Shown: positions 39,720-48,114 of the stretch, one piece after another
Layout: each line of letters opens with the position of its first letter
Numbering within the stretch: the first letter of the stretch is position 1
Assembly (NCBI RefSeq): GCF_008000995.1
Contig: NZ_CP042828.1
Span: forward strand, 2,594,882 to 2,658,881
Direction: 5' to 3'
Length of the DNA stretch: 64,000 nt
Source: Ruania zhangjianzhongii
Lineage (GTDB): Bacteria > Actinomycetota > Actinomycetes > Actinomycetales > Beutenbergiaceae
Program-made: the position numbers and the translations under genes
Notes under the pieces: model-generated
Databases searched by the model: none
What the model was told of the DNA's origin: nothing
What the model saw: the letters and a program-made list of their open reading frames with translations, nothing else

Positions 39720-40778
39720 TCAGTCGTTCTTGGCGCCGAAGACGATCTCGTCCCAGGACGGCACGCTGGTGCGGCGGTTCTTCCGGGTGCGGCGGCGTGG
39801 AGCCTGCTTCTTCTCCTGCTCCTCGCTCTCCGGCTCGACGGCCGGCTGCTCCCCGGGTGGGGTGAGCACCTCGGGACTCTCCGGTGTCTCCTCGGGATGG
39901 GACGCCGACGGGTGCGCCGCTGGCGGGTGGCCAGCCGGAGGATCGTCCCAGAGCATCGGTTCGTGGACGCCGTCGTCCTCGGCTACCGCGCCGGGGCGGA
40001 CGCCGCGGCTGGCGCTCAGCTCCGCGAGCAGCGCGGCTGTCGCCTCGTCCTCGTCCTCGGGGTCGTGGTCGGTGCGGGCGTCCCGTTCGAGTCCGGCGTC
40101 CACCGCCTGCAGCGACTCCACCAGCTCGGCATCGGTGGCGGCCTCTTGTTCGTCGTCGGCCTGGTCGTACAGCGGAGTACTGCGGACCGATTGCAGGTGC
40201 CGGCGACCGGAGGGGGACTCCAGGTCGGTCTCGGACAGCCACCGGGCCTCGTCGTCGACGGCGCGGGTCATCTTGGCGGTGAGGTCCACCTCCCAGGTCG
40301 CCTCCCGGAGCTTGTCGCCGGAGCTGAACCGCACCAGCACCTGCCACGGCTCGTGGCCGTTGCGCCGGGCGTCCCAGCTGATGCTGTCGGTGTCCACGCC
40401 ACGGGTGGCCAACCGGTCCAGCACCACATCGCCCAGCACCGGGGCGCCGGAGTCCCGGCCGATCGGTAGCCCTTGAGCGCGCATGCTCACGTGCTCCCGC
40501 TCAGCCAGCACCGGGCCCTCGTAACGCCGCACCGTCTCGATCGGCAGCCCGGAGACCTCGGCGACGTCTTCGGCACTGGCGCCGGCGCGGATCTGCACCT
40601 GGATGTCACGAGGACGCATCGCACCGGAGGAGCGCACCTTCTCCAGGTGCGGGCGATCACGGCGCACCGCTGCGCGCAGGGCCTCGTCAATGACCAGGCG
40701 GTAGCGCTCACCGTCAGGGGCCATCACGATGAGGTGCTCCCCATCGCTGTGGATCCCGACCAGTTCTAACTCAACCAT
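39720..40778 (-). CDS. sepH: Cell-division regulator SepH (DUF3071)
   Basis: 352 residues. The conserved N-terminal DUF3071 domain with an HTH-like motif (MVELELVGIHSDGEHLIVM, RPRDIQVQIRAGASAEDVAEVSGLP) covers about residues 1-165. A long acidic, Pro-rich linker follows, then a conserved basic C-terminal tail ending RTSVPSWDEIVFGAKND. SepH in Streptomyces and mycobacteria binds FtsZ and stimulates its assembly (established knowledge). ATG 40,778 has GGAGG upstream; a longer frame to 40,856 is not supported. Confidence 0.9.
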   Translation of the reverse strand: MVELELVGIHSDGEHLIVMAPDGERYRLVIDEALRAAVRRDRPHLEKVRSSGAMRPRDIQVQIRAGASAEDVAEVSGLPIETVRRYEGPVLAEREHVSMRAQGLPIGRDSGAPVLGDVVLDRLATRGVDTDSISWDARRNGHEPWQVLVRFSSGDKLREATWEVDLTAKMTRAVDDEARWLSETDLESPSGRRHLQSVRSTPLYDQADDEQEAATDAELVESLQAVDAGLERDARTDHDPEDEDEATAALLAELSASRGVRPGAVAEDDGVHEPMLWDDPPAGHPPAAHPSASHPEETPESPEVLTPPGEQPAVEPESEEQEKKQAPRRRTRKNRRTSVPSWDEIVFGAKND

Positions 40779-41068
40779 GACGCCTCCGTGCCCTGTGCCT
40801 GATGACCTGCCCCGGGGCCGCCCGGGGGATGTGGCTTGCCAGCCATGGTGCGGCACTCGCGTCGAGCGTGCCAGGTGTCAGCGCCGGCACGCGACATTGT
40901 GCCCGGTGTGGCGCGGAATTTCCGCACCGTGGGTGCACCCGGCGACCAAGGAAGGTGCATTTGTCTCGCCGATGGTGCACAATGCCCTCGCCACGGGAAC
41001 ATTTCGGCGCGCCGAGCGTTGTACGTGCGAATGTCCATTCCGAAGAGAAACCGGAGCGCTTGCTCACT

Positions 41069-41368
41069 ATGGCGACCGATTACGACGCACCCCGCAAGAC
41101 GGAAGAAGACCTCTCCGAGGATTCCCTCGAGGAGTTGAAGGCCCGTCGCGCGGACAAGACATCGAATGTGGTCGACGAGGACGAAGCTGAGGCTGCAGAG
41201 GGTTTCGAGCTCCCCGGAGCCGATCTCAGCGGCGAAGAGCTGTCCGTCCGCGTCGTGCCACGGCAGGCTGACGAGTTCACCTGCTCCCAGTGCTTCCTAG
41301 TGCACCACCGCAGCCAGCTGGCGTATGAGAAGAACGGCCAGCCGGTCTGCTCGGAGTGCGCTGCCTGA
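41069..41368 (+). CDS. DUF4193 zinc-ribbon protein
   Basis: 99 residues: MATDYDAPRKTEEDLSEDS, an acidic middle, and a C-terminal FTCSQCFLVHH...VCSECAA zinc ribbon (two C-x-x-C). Highly conserved across actinobacteria, equivalent to M. tuberculosis Rv2699c; function unknown, possibly linked to RNA polymerase or expression. ATG 41,069 matches homologues. The 290-bp upstream gap carries no other gene, and a hairpin follows the stop. Confidence 0.9.
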   Translation: MATDYDAPRKTEEDLSEDSLEELKARRADKTSNVVDEDEAEAAEGFELPGADLSGEELSVRVVPRQADEFTCSQCFLVHHRSQLAYEKNGQPVCSECAA

Positions 41369-41390
41369 CCCTGGGTCGGGCACGGAAGCA

Positions 41391-41421
41391 GGCAGTCACC
41401 GTTCTGTCGACGGTGGCTGCC
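41391..41421 (+). terminator. Terminator hairpin after DUF4193 gene
   Basis: 12-bp arms GGCAGTCACCGT / ACGGTGGCTGCC (one G-T pair) around 7 nt, 22 bp after the stop and followed by TTCTGCTGT. Confidence 0.6.
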
Positions 41422-41520
41422 TTCTGCTGTGCGCGAACGCGCCGGGCCATCGCACTGCCGGGCTGACCCGGGCGTGCCAGCGATGGCCGCCCGGGTCTCA
41501 GCGGCCGGTGTGGCCTCGGG

Positions 41521-41970
41521 TCAGCGAGACTCGATCGGGTGACCGAGCGCTGCGGCTAGTTCCTCGGGTCGCCGGGTGGAGATCAACCAGTACGGGGTCG
41601 GGTCCTCCGGATCGTTCAGGACGATCCGCACCGAAGTCTTGGCCCAGGCGCGGTGGCGCAGGTGGGCCCGAGCGTCCAGGTCTGGCCCCATCGCCTGCTC
41701 GGTCTGGGGCCGGTCGAGGATGTCGACGGCGGAGATCAGCTGGATCGGCAGTCTCGCCCGGTCCACGGTCACCATCCCGTCTCGCACCAGGATCGCCGGT
41801 GATACCCGCCAGAGCAGCAGAGCGATCACCAGCGCGACGACCACCCCGCCGATCACCGCGGGAGTCGGCCCGATCGGCAGCAGCATGATCCCCACCAGCA
41901 CGGCTCCGGCCGGCACCAACAGCCATACGGTCAGCGACGGTGAGACACGCTCGGAGAAGGACTCGGCCAT
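41521..41970 (-). CDS. DUF3093 membrane protein
   Basis: 149 residues. Two hydrophobic segments at about 15-33 and 36-54, then a soluble domain ending WAKTSVRIVLNDPEDPTPYWLISTRRPEELAAAL, the hallmark end of DUF3093. Opposite and next to dut, as in M. tuberculosis (Rv2698/Rv2697c). Function unknown. ATG 41,970 chosen from homologue length; longer frames upstream are low complexity. Confidence 0.85.
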   Translation of the reverse strand: MAESFSERVSPSLTVWLLVPAGAVLVGIMLLPIGPTPAVIGGVVVALVIALLLWRVSPAILVRDGMVTVDRARLPIQLISAVDILDRPQTEQAMGPDLDARAHLRHRAWAKTSVRIVLNDPEDPTPYWLISTRRPEELAAALGHPIESR

Positions 41971-42160
41971 ACCGCAAGCCTGCCATGCCAGGCAGCCGCG
42001 GCCGTACCACTGGGCACGGGTGCCCGCCGGTAGGTGCGCACCGGCTGCCGGGGAGGTAAGCGCGCACCGGCTGCCGGGGACGGGTCGACACCAGCACGCA
42101 CTGTCCCGGTGAGCCGGATGACCGTACTCACGGCTGAGAAGCTGCGCTCCCCGCACGCGT

Positions 42161-42166
42161 TAGGCT
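42161..42166 (+). promoter_or_regulatory. -10 box of leaderless dut promoter
   Basis: TAGGCT 7 nt before GTG 42,174; no ribosome-binding site. Confidence 0.5.
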
Positions 42167-42173
42167 CACTGAC

Positions 42174-42650
42174 GTGACCGAGACCCCGAACGCCGACGTC
42201 GAAGTGCTGCTGCAGCGCTTGGACGCCGACCTGCCGTTGCCCAGCTACGCCCACCCCGGTGACGCCGGACTCGATCTGTACGCCCGGGAGAGTGTCCAGC
42301 TGGCACCGGGAGAGCGCTACGCGATGCCGACCGGTATCGCGGTAGCGCTTCCGGCTGGCTACGCGGCGTTCGTGCACCCGCGCTCCGGGCTGGCCGCCCG
42401 GGACGGCGTGACGGTGCTGAACGCACCCGGCACCGTGGATGCGGGGTACCGTGGAGAGATCAAAGTGATCCTGGTGAACACCGGCACCGGCAGCACGGCA
42501 ACTCTGAGCCGCGGCGACCGGATCGCCCAGCTGGTGATCCAGCGGGTGGCAGCCGCTCGGCTGATCGAGGTGGAGCACCTCCCCGGCAGCGCACGCGGTG
42601 ACGGGGGCTTCGGTTCCACCGGGCGCGCAGCGATGGAAGGACGTGGATGA
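42174..42650 (+). CDS. dut: dUTP diphosphatase (trimeric dUTPase)
   Basis: 158 residues. All five motifs: PGDAGLDLYA (I), PRSGLA (II), GTVDAGYRGEIKVILVN with catalytic D88 and Y92 (III), RGDRIAQLVI (IV) and RGDGGFGSTG (V, the C-terminal arm). Hydrolyses dUTP to dUMP. Overlaps the next gene by 4 nt (ATGA). Confidence 0.96.
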   Translation: MTETPNADVEVLLQRLDADLPLPSYAHPGDAGLDLYARESVQLAPGERYAMPTGIAVALPAGYAAFVHPRSGLAARDGVTVLNAPGTVDAGYRGEIKVILVNTGTGSTATLSRGDRIAQLVIQRVAAARLIEVEHLPGSARGDGGFGSTGRAAMEGRG

Positions 42651-43420
42651 TGGCGCTGTTCCGGCGCAAGCGGACCCGGGAGGATTCCGAGGCGGCCACC
42701 GACGTGGCCGAGTCCGCACAGAGTCCGGACGAGGCCCCCGACGGGGACGCAGGGGCCGAGCGGGCCGCGAGCAGCGGCGAGGAGCCCGATCAGGGTGAGG
42801 CCGCCGTCGGAGAGCTGATCGGCCCGTGGGACGTGACCGAAGAACCCGAGCTGGGTTCCCGGATGGACCTGGGCGCACTGCGAGTGCCGAAGCGACCGGG
42901 GCTGCAGATCCGCATGGAGGTGGACAAGAAGACCCGCCGGGTGGTGGCTGTGAACGTTGCCCTGGACGGGTCGTCGCTGCAGCTTCAGGCCTTTGCCGCT
43001 CCGCGGTCCGAAGGGCTGTGGGAGGATCTGCGCGGCGAGCTCGCGGCGCAGGTCGGTAAGCAGGGTGGGTCCACCCAGGAACGTTCGGGTCCGTTCGGTG
43101 AGGAACTGCTCGCCCGGCTCCCGGTACGGCTTCCGGACGGTCGCAGTGGCCACCGGCCGGCACGCTTCCTCGGTGTGGATGGGCCGCGCTGGTTCCTGCG
43201 CGGCGTACTCACCGGGAAGGCGATGGTCCAAGAGCAGGCGGGGGCCGATATGGAGACCATCTTCGGCGACGTGGTCGTCGTGCGTGGGGAGGGCGCCCGC
43301 GCGCCGCGGGACCTGCTGCCGCTGCACCTGCCGGGGAAACGTCAGGATCCCGCAGAAGAAAGCGGCCGGCCGAGCCTGGAGCTGCCCCGCCGCGGCCCCG
43401 AGATCACGGAAACCCGCTAG
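42647..43420 (+). CDS. DUF3710 family protein
   Basis: 257 residues. Basic start MMALFRRKRTRED, a 45-residue acidic low-complexity segment, then the DUF3710 domain (GPWDVTEEPELGSRMDLGALRVP, LQIRMEVDKKTRRVVAV, PRWFLRGVLTGKAM). Coupled to dut as in M. tuberculosis (Rv2696c). Function unknown. Confidence 0.88.
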   Translation: MMALFRRKRTREDSEAATDVAESAQSPDEAPDGDAGAERAASSGEEPDQGEAAVGELIGPWDVTEEPELGSRMDLGALRVPKRPGLQIRMEVDKKTRRVVAVNVALDGSSLQLQAFAAPRSEGLWEDLRGELAAQVGKQGGSTQERSGPFGEELLARLPVRLPDGRSGHRPARFLGVDGPRWFLRGVLTGKAMVQEQAGADMETIFGDVVVVRGEGARAPRDLLPLHLPGKRQDPAEESGRPSLELPRRGPEITETR

Positions 43421-43434
43421 ATGGGCCTGCGTCG

Positions 43435-43836
43435 ATGAGTCTGCGCCAGGTGCTGCGCTCGGTGCTCGCCTCCCGGACCGAGCTGGACGCCGGTACGGAG
43501 CAGCAGGAGTCGCTCAAGCATGGTGCTCAGCCGGTGTCCGGCTGTCGGGTCCGCCAGCGGGTGGACGTGGCCGGACTGGTCCGATCGGTGACCTTCCCCC
43601 CGGCGGGAGCAGCACCAGAGCTCATCGCCGAGCTGTATGACGGCACCGGCAGCATCGACCTGGTCTGGCTCGGCCGTCGAGAGATCCCGGGCATCGAACC
43701 GGGCCGAAGGATGAGTGTCACCGGCACGCTGTGCGCCCCCGAACCTGGCCGGTCCCGGCCGGTGGTCTACAACCCGGGCTACCGTCTGTTTGCCGCCAGC
43801 GAGGCACCGCCGCGTTCATCTCAGGGTGCACAGTGA
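43435..43836 (+). CDS. OB-fold nucleic acid-binding domain protein
   Basis: 133 residues. An OB-fold is suggested by VAGLVRSVTFPP, LIAELYDGTGSIDLVWLGRREIPGIEPGRRMSVTG, a RecG/tRNA-anticodon-like pattern. Equivalent in place to M. tuberculosis Rv2694c. Its stop overlaps the next start (GTGA), so they are coupled. Confidence 0.85.
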   Translation: MSLRQVLRSVLASRTELDAGTEQQESLKHGAQPVSGCRVRQRVDVAGLVRSVTFPPAGAAPELIAELYDGTGSIDLVWLGRREIPGIEPGRRMSVTGTLCAPEPGRSRPVVYNPGYRLFAASEAPPRSSQGAQ

Positions 43837-44627
43837 GCGAGGACCGGGTGAGCCGAACTGACCCGGAGAGCTCCGCCGTCGAGCCGGCCGGACCTCCCGA
43901 CCCCGTCACGAACGCTGCGGCAGACGCCGCGCCAGACGGCGACGACGGTGCCGCCAGCGAGGAGCAGACCGCTGGGACCGGACGCGGGCTGCGCCAGCTC
44001 GATGCCGACGAGTTCGACGCGCTGGCCTCGGTGGGCGGGGTGCGGGGGCTGATCGAGACCGTGCTTCCCGGTGTGGTGTTCGTGGTGCTGTTCGTGATCA
44101 CCCGGGACCTGACCACGTGCTTGATCGCCTCCGTGGGCATCGCCGTGGTGGCCGTGATCGCCCGGCTGGTCACTCGTTCCCCGATCACCCCGGCCGTCTC
44201 CGGGCTGCTCGGGGTGGGGATCGGCGCGGTCTGGGCGTGGCGGACCGGCGAGGCGGCGGACTACTACCGGTGGGGGCTGTATGTGAATCTCGCCTGGTCC
44301 GTGGGGGTGCTGGTCTCGATCCTCGCCCGATGGCCGGTAGTCGGCGTGGTGGTCTCCCTGCTGTTCAATCGAGGATTCGGGTGGCGCCAGGACCCGGTGC
44401 TGCGCCGCCGGTACGCGTTGGCGTCCTGGCTGTGGGTGGCGGCCTTCACCCTCCGCCTCGTGGTGCAGGTGCCCCTCTACCTGGATTCGCAGGTGGGCTG
44501 GTTGGGCACGGCCCGGTTGGTGATGGGGCTGCCGATGTGGGCGCTGGTGCTCTGGATCACGTGGTTGTTGGTCCGGCGCCGAGAAGCTCCTGAAGATCAA
44601 GAAGAGCCTGCGGCTGACCCGAGCTGA
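43833..44627 (+). CDS. DUF3159 integral membrane protein
   Basis: 264 residues. A disordered acidic N-terminus of about 65 residues, then LASVGGVRGLIETVLPGVVFVVLF, the DUF3159 hallmark, and about six TM helices with RDPVLRRRYALASWLWVAAFTLRL-type conserved loops. Function unknown; conserved between dut and the TrkA pair in actinobacteria. Last 71 nt overlap the convergent ceoC gene. Confidence 0.88.
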   Translation: MSEDRVSRTDPESSAVEPAGPPDPVTNAAADAAPDGDDGAASEEQTAGTGRGLRQLDADEFDALASVGGVRGLIETVLPGVVFVVLFVITRDLTTCLIASVGIAVVAVIARLVTRSPITPAVSGLLGVGIGAVWAWRTGEAADYYRWGLYVNLAWSVGVLVSILARWPVVGVVVSLLFNRGFGWRQDPVLRRRYALASWLWVAAFTLRLVVQVPLYLDSQVGWLGTARLVMGLPMWALVLWITWLLVRRREAPEDQEEPAADPS

Positions 44628-45237
44628 CCACCAGCAGCAGCTCGTCTCCGGCTTCCAGGGTGTCATCGGTGCTCGGGGTGATCGGCCGGTCACCGCGGAT
44701 GATCGCCGCCAGCGCCGCATCGGCGGGCCAGGGGATCTGCGAGACCTGCTGACCCACGACGGCGGCTCCCGTGGCCAGGGTGATCTCGTACATGCTCGCC
44801 CCGGACTGGTGGAAGGTGAAGATCCGCACCAGGTCGCCGACCGAGACCGCTTCCTCCACCATGGCGGTCATGATCCGCGGTGTGGAGACCAGTACGTCCA
44901 CCCCCCAGGCGTCGTCGAACATCCACTCGTTCTTCGGGTTGTTCACCCGGGCCACCACGCGGGGGACACCGAACTCGGTCTTGGCCAGCAGTGAGACCAC
45001 CAGGTTCGCCTTGTCGTCGCCGGTCGCGGCGACCACCACGTCGCAGCGGTCCAGCTCGGCATCGGCGAGCGAGGAGATCTCGCAGGCGTCCGCGAGCAGC
45101 CAGTCCGCCTCGCTCACCGAAGAGACCTTCATCGCGGCGGGCTCCTTGTCGATCAGGGTGACGTCGTGGCCGTGCCCGATCAGTTCTCGGGCGATCGAGC
45201 GGCCCACGCTGCCGGCGCCGGCGATGATCACGCGCAT
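44557..45237 (-). CDS. ceoC: TrkA-family potassium uptake regulator (CeoC-like)
   Basis: 226 residues. RCK-N Rossmann domain MRVIIAGAGSVGRSIARELIGHGHDVTLID (NAD-binding glycines near 7-12) and a C-terminal RCK-C domain (residues about 140-220). Works with CeoB as the cytosolic ligand-binding part of a potassium uptake system. GAGGAGG upstream of ATG 45,237. Two bp after ceoB. Confidence 0.9.
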   Translation of the reverse strand: MRVIIAGAGSVGRSIARELIGHGHDVTLIDKEPAAMKVSSVSEADWLLADACEISSLADAELDRCDVVVAATGDDKANLVVSLLAKTEFGVPRVVARVNNPKNEWMFDDAWGVDVLVSTPRIMTAMVEEAVSVGDLVRIFTFHQSGASMYEITLATGAAVVGQQVSQIPWPADAALAAIIRGDRPITPSTDDTLEAGDELLLVVSSGQPQALLDLQELLGAGPTTT

Positions 45238-45239
45238 GG

Positions 45240-45908
45240 TCAGGCCTCCTCGGCCGGCGGCCGGCGGTTCAGGATGCGCTGGACGGTATCGATCTCCTCG
45301 CTGTAGACGAGTGCGTGCAGCAGATCGTGCTCCTGCAGCACGTCCTCGGCCGAGGGGATCAGTCCGTCCCCGAATCGGGACAGGAACGCTACCCGCACCC
45401 CGGTAGCCGCCTCCACCTCGGCGACGCTGCGGCCGAGCCAGCCCGGATCGACGTCGAGCTCGGACAGGCTGACCCGGCCGGAGGCGTCCCGGTACTCGCT
45501 GTTGGCGCCGGTGGACATCATCCGGCGAAGCACCTGGTCGGCGGTCCACCGGACGGTGGCCACCGTGGTGATGCCGAGTCGCTGGTAGATCTCCGCCCGG
45601 CCGGGGTCGTAGATCCGTGCCACCACGTTGTCCACACCGAACGTCTCCCGCACCACCCGGGCGGCGATGATGTTGGAGTTGTCCCCGCTGGAGACGGCGG
45701 CGAACGCGTAGGCGTCCTCGATCCCCGCTTGGGTGAGAGCGTCCCGGTCGAAGCCCATCCCGGTGACCCGCCGGCCCTCGAAGTCCTCCGGCAGCCGGCG
45801 GAAGGCGTCCGGGTTCTGGTCGATGATCGCCACCGAGTGGCCCCGGGAGGTCAGGGCCACGGCCAGCGTGGTGCCGACCCGGCCCGCGCCCATGATCACG
45901 AAGTGCAC
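45240..45908 (-). CDS. ceoB: TrkA-family potassium uptake regulator (CeoB-like)
   Basis: 222 residues. Rossmann RCK-N domain VHFVIMGAGRVGTTLAVALTSRG with conserved IIDQNPDAF, and RCK-C at about 135-215. Paired with ceoC as in M. tuberculosis Rv2691/Rv2692. GTG start with TAGCGT 7 nt upstream, so likely leaderless. Divergent from the KimA-like permease gene. Confidence 0.9.
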   Translation of the reverse strand: MHFVIMGAGRVGTTLAVALTSRGHSVAIIDQNPDAFRRLPEDFEGRRVTGMGFDRDALTQAGIEDAYAFAAVSSGDNSNIIAARVVRETFGVDNVVARIYDPGRAEIYQRLGITTVATVRWTADQVLRRMMSTGANSEYRDASGRVSLSELDVDPGWLGRSVAEVEAATGVRVAFLSRFGDGLIPSAEDVLQEHDLLHALVYSEEIDTVQRILNRRPPAEEA

Positions 45909-45915
45909 AGCGCTG

Positions 45916-45921
45916 ACGCTA
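45916..45921 (-). promoter_or_regulatory. -10 box of leaderless ceoB promoter
   Basis: TAGCGT on the minus strand, 7 nt before GTG 45,908. Confidence 0.45.
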
Positions 45922-46008
45922 CACGCCCCGATGCCCACCCGCCGGGGCGTGTGGACACACCGTCGCCGGGCGACGGCGCAGCTCTCACCCGAGGCCCTCG
46001 CCCGGCCG

Positions 46009-46080
46009 CCACCCAGGGCCCTGGCGCACCCGCCACCTGGCGCCCCCGCGCACCCGCCACCTGGCGCCCCCGCGCACCCG
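46009..46080. repeat. 24-bp tandem repeat between ceoB and permease
   Basis: Unit starting CCACCTGGCGCCCCCGCGCA, at 46,033 and 46,057 with a more diverged copy at 46,009; period exactly 24 bp. Lies in the shared promoter gap of two divergent transport genes. Confidence 0.7.
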
Positions 46081-46137
46081 CCACACGAGACGCCAGGCGC
46101 TACCACCGCTCGTGGCGCCGCGCGGCGCCGCCGCGCG

Positions 46138-46143
46138 TAGCAT
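46138..46143 (+). promoter_or_regulatory. -10 box of leaderless permease gene
   Basis: TAGCAT 6 nt before GTG 46,150. Confidence 0.45.
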
Positions 46144-46149
46144 GGCCGC

Positions 46150-48111
46150 GTGCCAGACCTCGCTGATGCCGCCAAACGGCTCCTGGTGGGCCGGCCGGTA
46201 CGCAGCGACCGGGCCGGGCATGTGCTGCTCCCGAAGCGCGTGGCGCTGCCGGTGTTCGCCTCCGACGCGCTCAGCTCGGTGGCGTACGCCCCGGACGAGA
46301 TCCTGCTCACCCTGGCGCTGGCGGGTACGGCGGCGTATGTCACCTCGCCGTGGGTGGGGGTGGCGGTCGCGGCGGTGATGCTCACCGTGGTGGCCTCCTA
46401 CCGACACCTGGTGCGTGCCTACCCCACCGGGCGCGGCGACTACGAGGTGGCCAGCGAGAACCTCGGTGCCAAAGCCGGCCTGACCGTCGCCAGCGCCGTG
46501 CTGGTGGACTACGTGCTCACCGTGGCGGTCTCCCTCTCCTCCGGGACCCAGTACCTGGTCTCCATCCTCCCGGTGTTGCGCGGTCACGAGGAGTGGATCG
46601 CCACCGCCATGGTGGCCTTGGTGACGCTGGTGAACGTGCGCGGTGGGCGGCGGCCACGGATGTTCGCCGTCCCGGTGTACCTGTTCCTCGCCGCGATGGG
46701 GACGATGGCGCTGGTCGGTGGCATCCAGTGGCTCACCGGATCGATCGGGCGGGCCGTCAGCGCCGACTACCAGGTGCTCGCGGCTAGCGGCTACGAGGAG
46801 GGGTTGCTCGGCCTGGCCGGCGGCTTCCTGGTGCTGCGAGCGTTCTCCTCCGGTGCGGTGGCGCTCACCGGGGTGGAGGCGATCAGCACCGGCGTCCCCG
46901 CGTTCCGCCCGCCGAAGGCTCGCAACGCCTCGGCCACGCTGGTGCTGCTCGGGGTGCTCGGTGCGTTGATGCTGCTGACCGTGCTCGCCCTGGCGCAGGC
47001 CACCGGGGTGCGGATCGTGACCGACCCGTCCAGCCAGCTCCTGATCGACGGCCAACTTCCGGGTGAGGACTTCCGGCAGACGCCGGTGATCGGGCAGATC
47101 GCGTTGGTGGTGTTCGCCTCGGCGCCCTGGCTGTTCTACGTGGTCGGCGGCGCCACGGCGCTGATCCTGCTGCTCGCCGCGAACACTGCCTTCAACGGTT
47201 TCCCGCAGCTCGCCTCGGTGCTCGGCAAGGACGGGTTCCTACCCCGGCAGCTCCATGCCCGCGGTGACCGGCTGGCGCTGACCAACGGCATCCTCTCCCT
47301 CGCGGTGGCCGCGGTCGCGCTGATCTGGGTGTTCGAGGCGGAGGTCACCCAGCTGATCCAGCTCTACATCGTGGGCGTGTTCGTCTCCTTCACGCTCAGC
47401 CAGCTCGGCATGATCAAGCACTGGAACCAGCGGCTGCGGACCGTGGTGGCGGCCAAGGAACGGCGGGCGATGCTGCGCGCCCGGGCCACGAACGCGTTCG
47501 GTTTTGTGCTCACCGCGGTGGTGCTGGCCGTGGTGCTCGCCACCAAGACCACCCACGGTGCCTGGATCGCCCTGGGGCTGATGGCCGCGTTGTTCCTGCT
47601 GATGGGCTTCGTCCGGCGCCACTACGACCAGGTGGCACAGGAGCTGGCCGTAGTAGACCCCTCGAAGGCGAGGGCACTGCCCAGCCGGGTACACGCCGTC
47701 GTGCTGGTGGCAGGTGCGCACAAGCCGACCATGCGCGCCCTCGCTTACGCCCGGGCCACCCGCCCCTCCAGCCTGGAAGCGATCGCCGTGGCGGCCGACG
47801 CCGGCGAGCTGGCGGACCTGCGCCGCCAGTGGGACGAGCTGGGGGTGCCGGTGCCGCTGACCGTGCTGGACTCCCCGTACCGCGAGCTGACCCGGCCGGT
47901 GGTGGAGTTCGTCAAAGCGATCCGGCGCAGCTCGCCGCGGGACCTGGTGGTGGTCTACGTCCCGGAGTATGTGGTGGGCCGATGGTGGGAGCGGGCGTTG
48001 CACAATCGCAGCACCGCGAGGATCAAGGCCCGCCTGCTGCATATGCCGGGAGTGGTGATGGCCTCCGTTCCGTGGCAGCTGTCCTCCGCCGAACCTGAGA
48101 CCCTGGACTGA
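46150..48111 (+). CDS. APC-superfamily permease, KimA-like (possible potassium importer)
   Basis: 653 residues: about 12 TM helices (residues 30-500) and a C-terminal cytosolic alpha/beta domain of about 130 residues (VHAVVLVAGAHKPTMRALAYARA) like the Usp-type domain of KimA. The N-terminal LPVFASDALSSVAYAPDEILL is the family hallmark. Relatives include KimA, a high-affinity potassium symporter regulated by c-di-AMP; the flanking ceoBC genes support a potassium role, but other APC cargo is possible. Equivalent in place to M. tuberculosis Rv2690c. Confidence 0.85.
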   Translation: MPDLADAAKRLLVGRPVRSDRAGHVLLPKRVALPVFASDALSSVAYAPDEILLTLALAGTAAYVTSPWVGVAVAAVMLTVVASYRHLVRAYPTGRGDYEVASENLGAKAGLTVASAVLVDYVLTVAVSLSSGTQYLVSILPVLRGHEEWIATAMVALVTLVNVRGGRRPRMFAVPVYLFLAAMGTMALVGGIQWLTGSIGRAVSADYQVLAASGYEEGLLGLAGGFLVLRAFSSGAVALTGVEAISTGVPAFRPPKARNASATLVLLGVLGALMLLTVLALAQATGVRIVTDPSSQLLIDGQLPGEDFRQTPVIGQIALVVFASAPWLFYVVGGATALILLLAANTAFNGFPQLASVLGKDGFLPRQLHARGDRLALTNGILSLAVAAVALIWVFEAEVTQLIQLYIVGVFVSFTLSQLGMIKHWNQRLRTVVAAKERRAMLRARATNAFGFVLTAVVLAVVLATKTTHGAWIALGLMAALFLLMGFVRRHYDQVAQELAVVDPSKARALPSRVHAVVLVAGAHKPTMRALAYARATRPSSLEAIAVAADAGELADLRRQWDELGVPVPLTVLDSPYRELTRPVVEFVKAIRRSSPRDLVVVYVPEYVVGRWWERALHNRSTARIKARLLHMPGVVMASVPWQLSSAEPETLD

Positions 48112-48114
48112 GCA

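Noticed and set aside
42457-42657. Short minus-strand frames opposite dut and DUF3710
   Set aside because: Fully covered by coupled, conserved plus-strand genes.
46009-46080. Tandem 24-bp repeat considered as a CRISPR remnant
   Set aside because: Units abut with no spacers and no cas genes are in the window.
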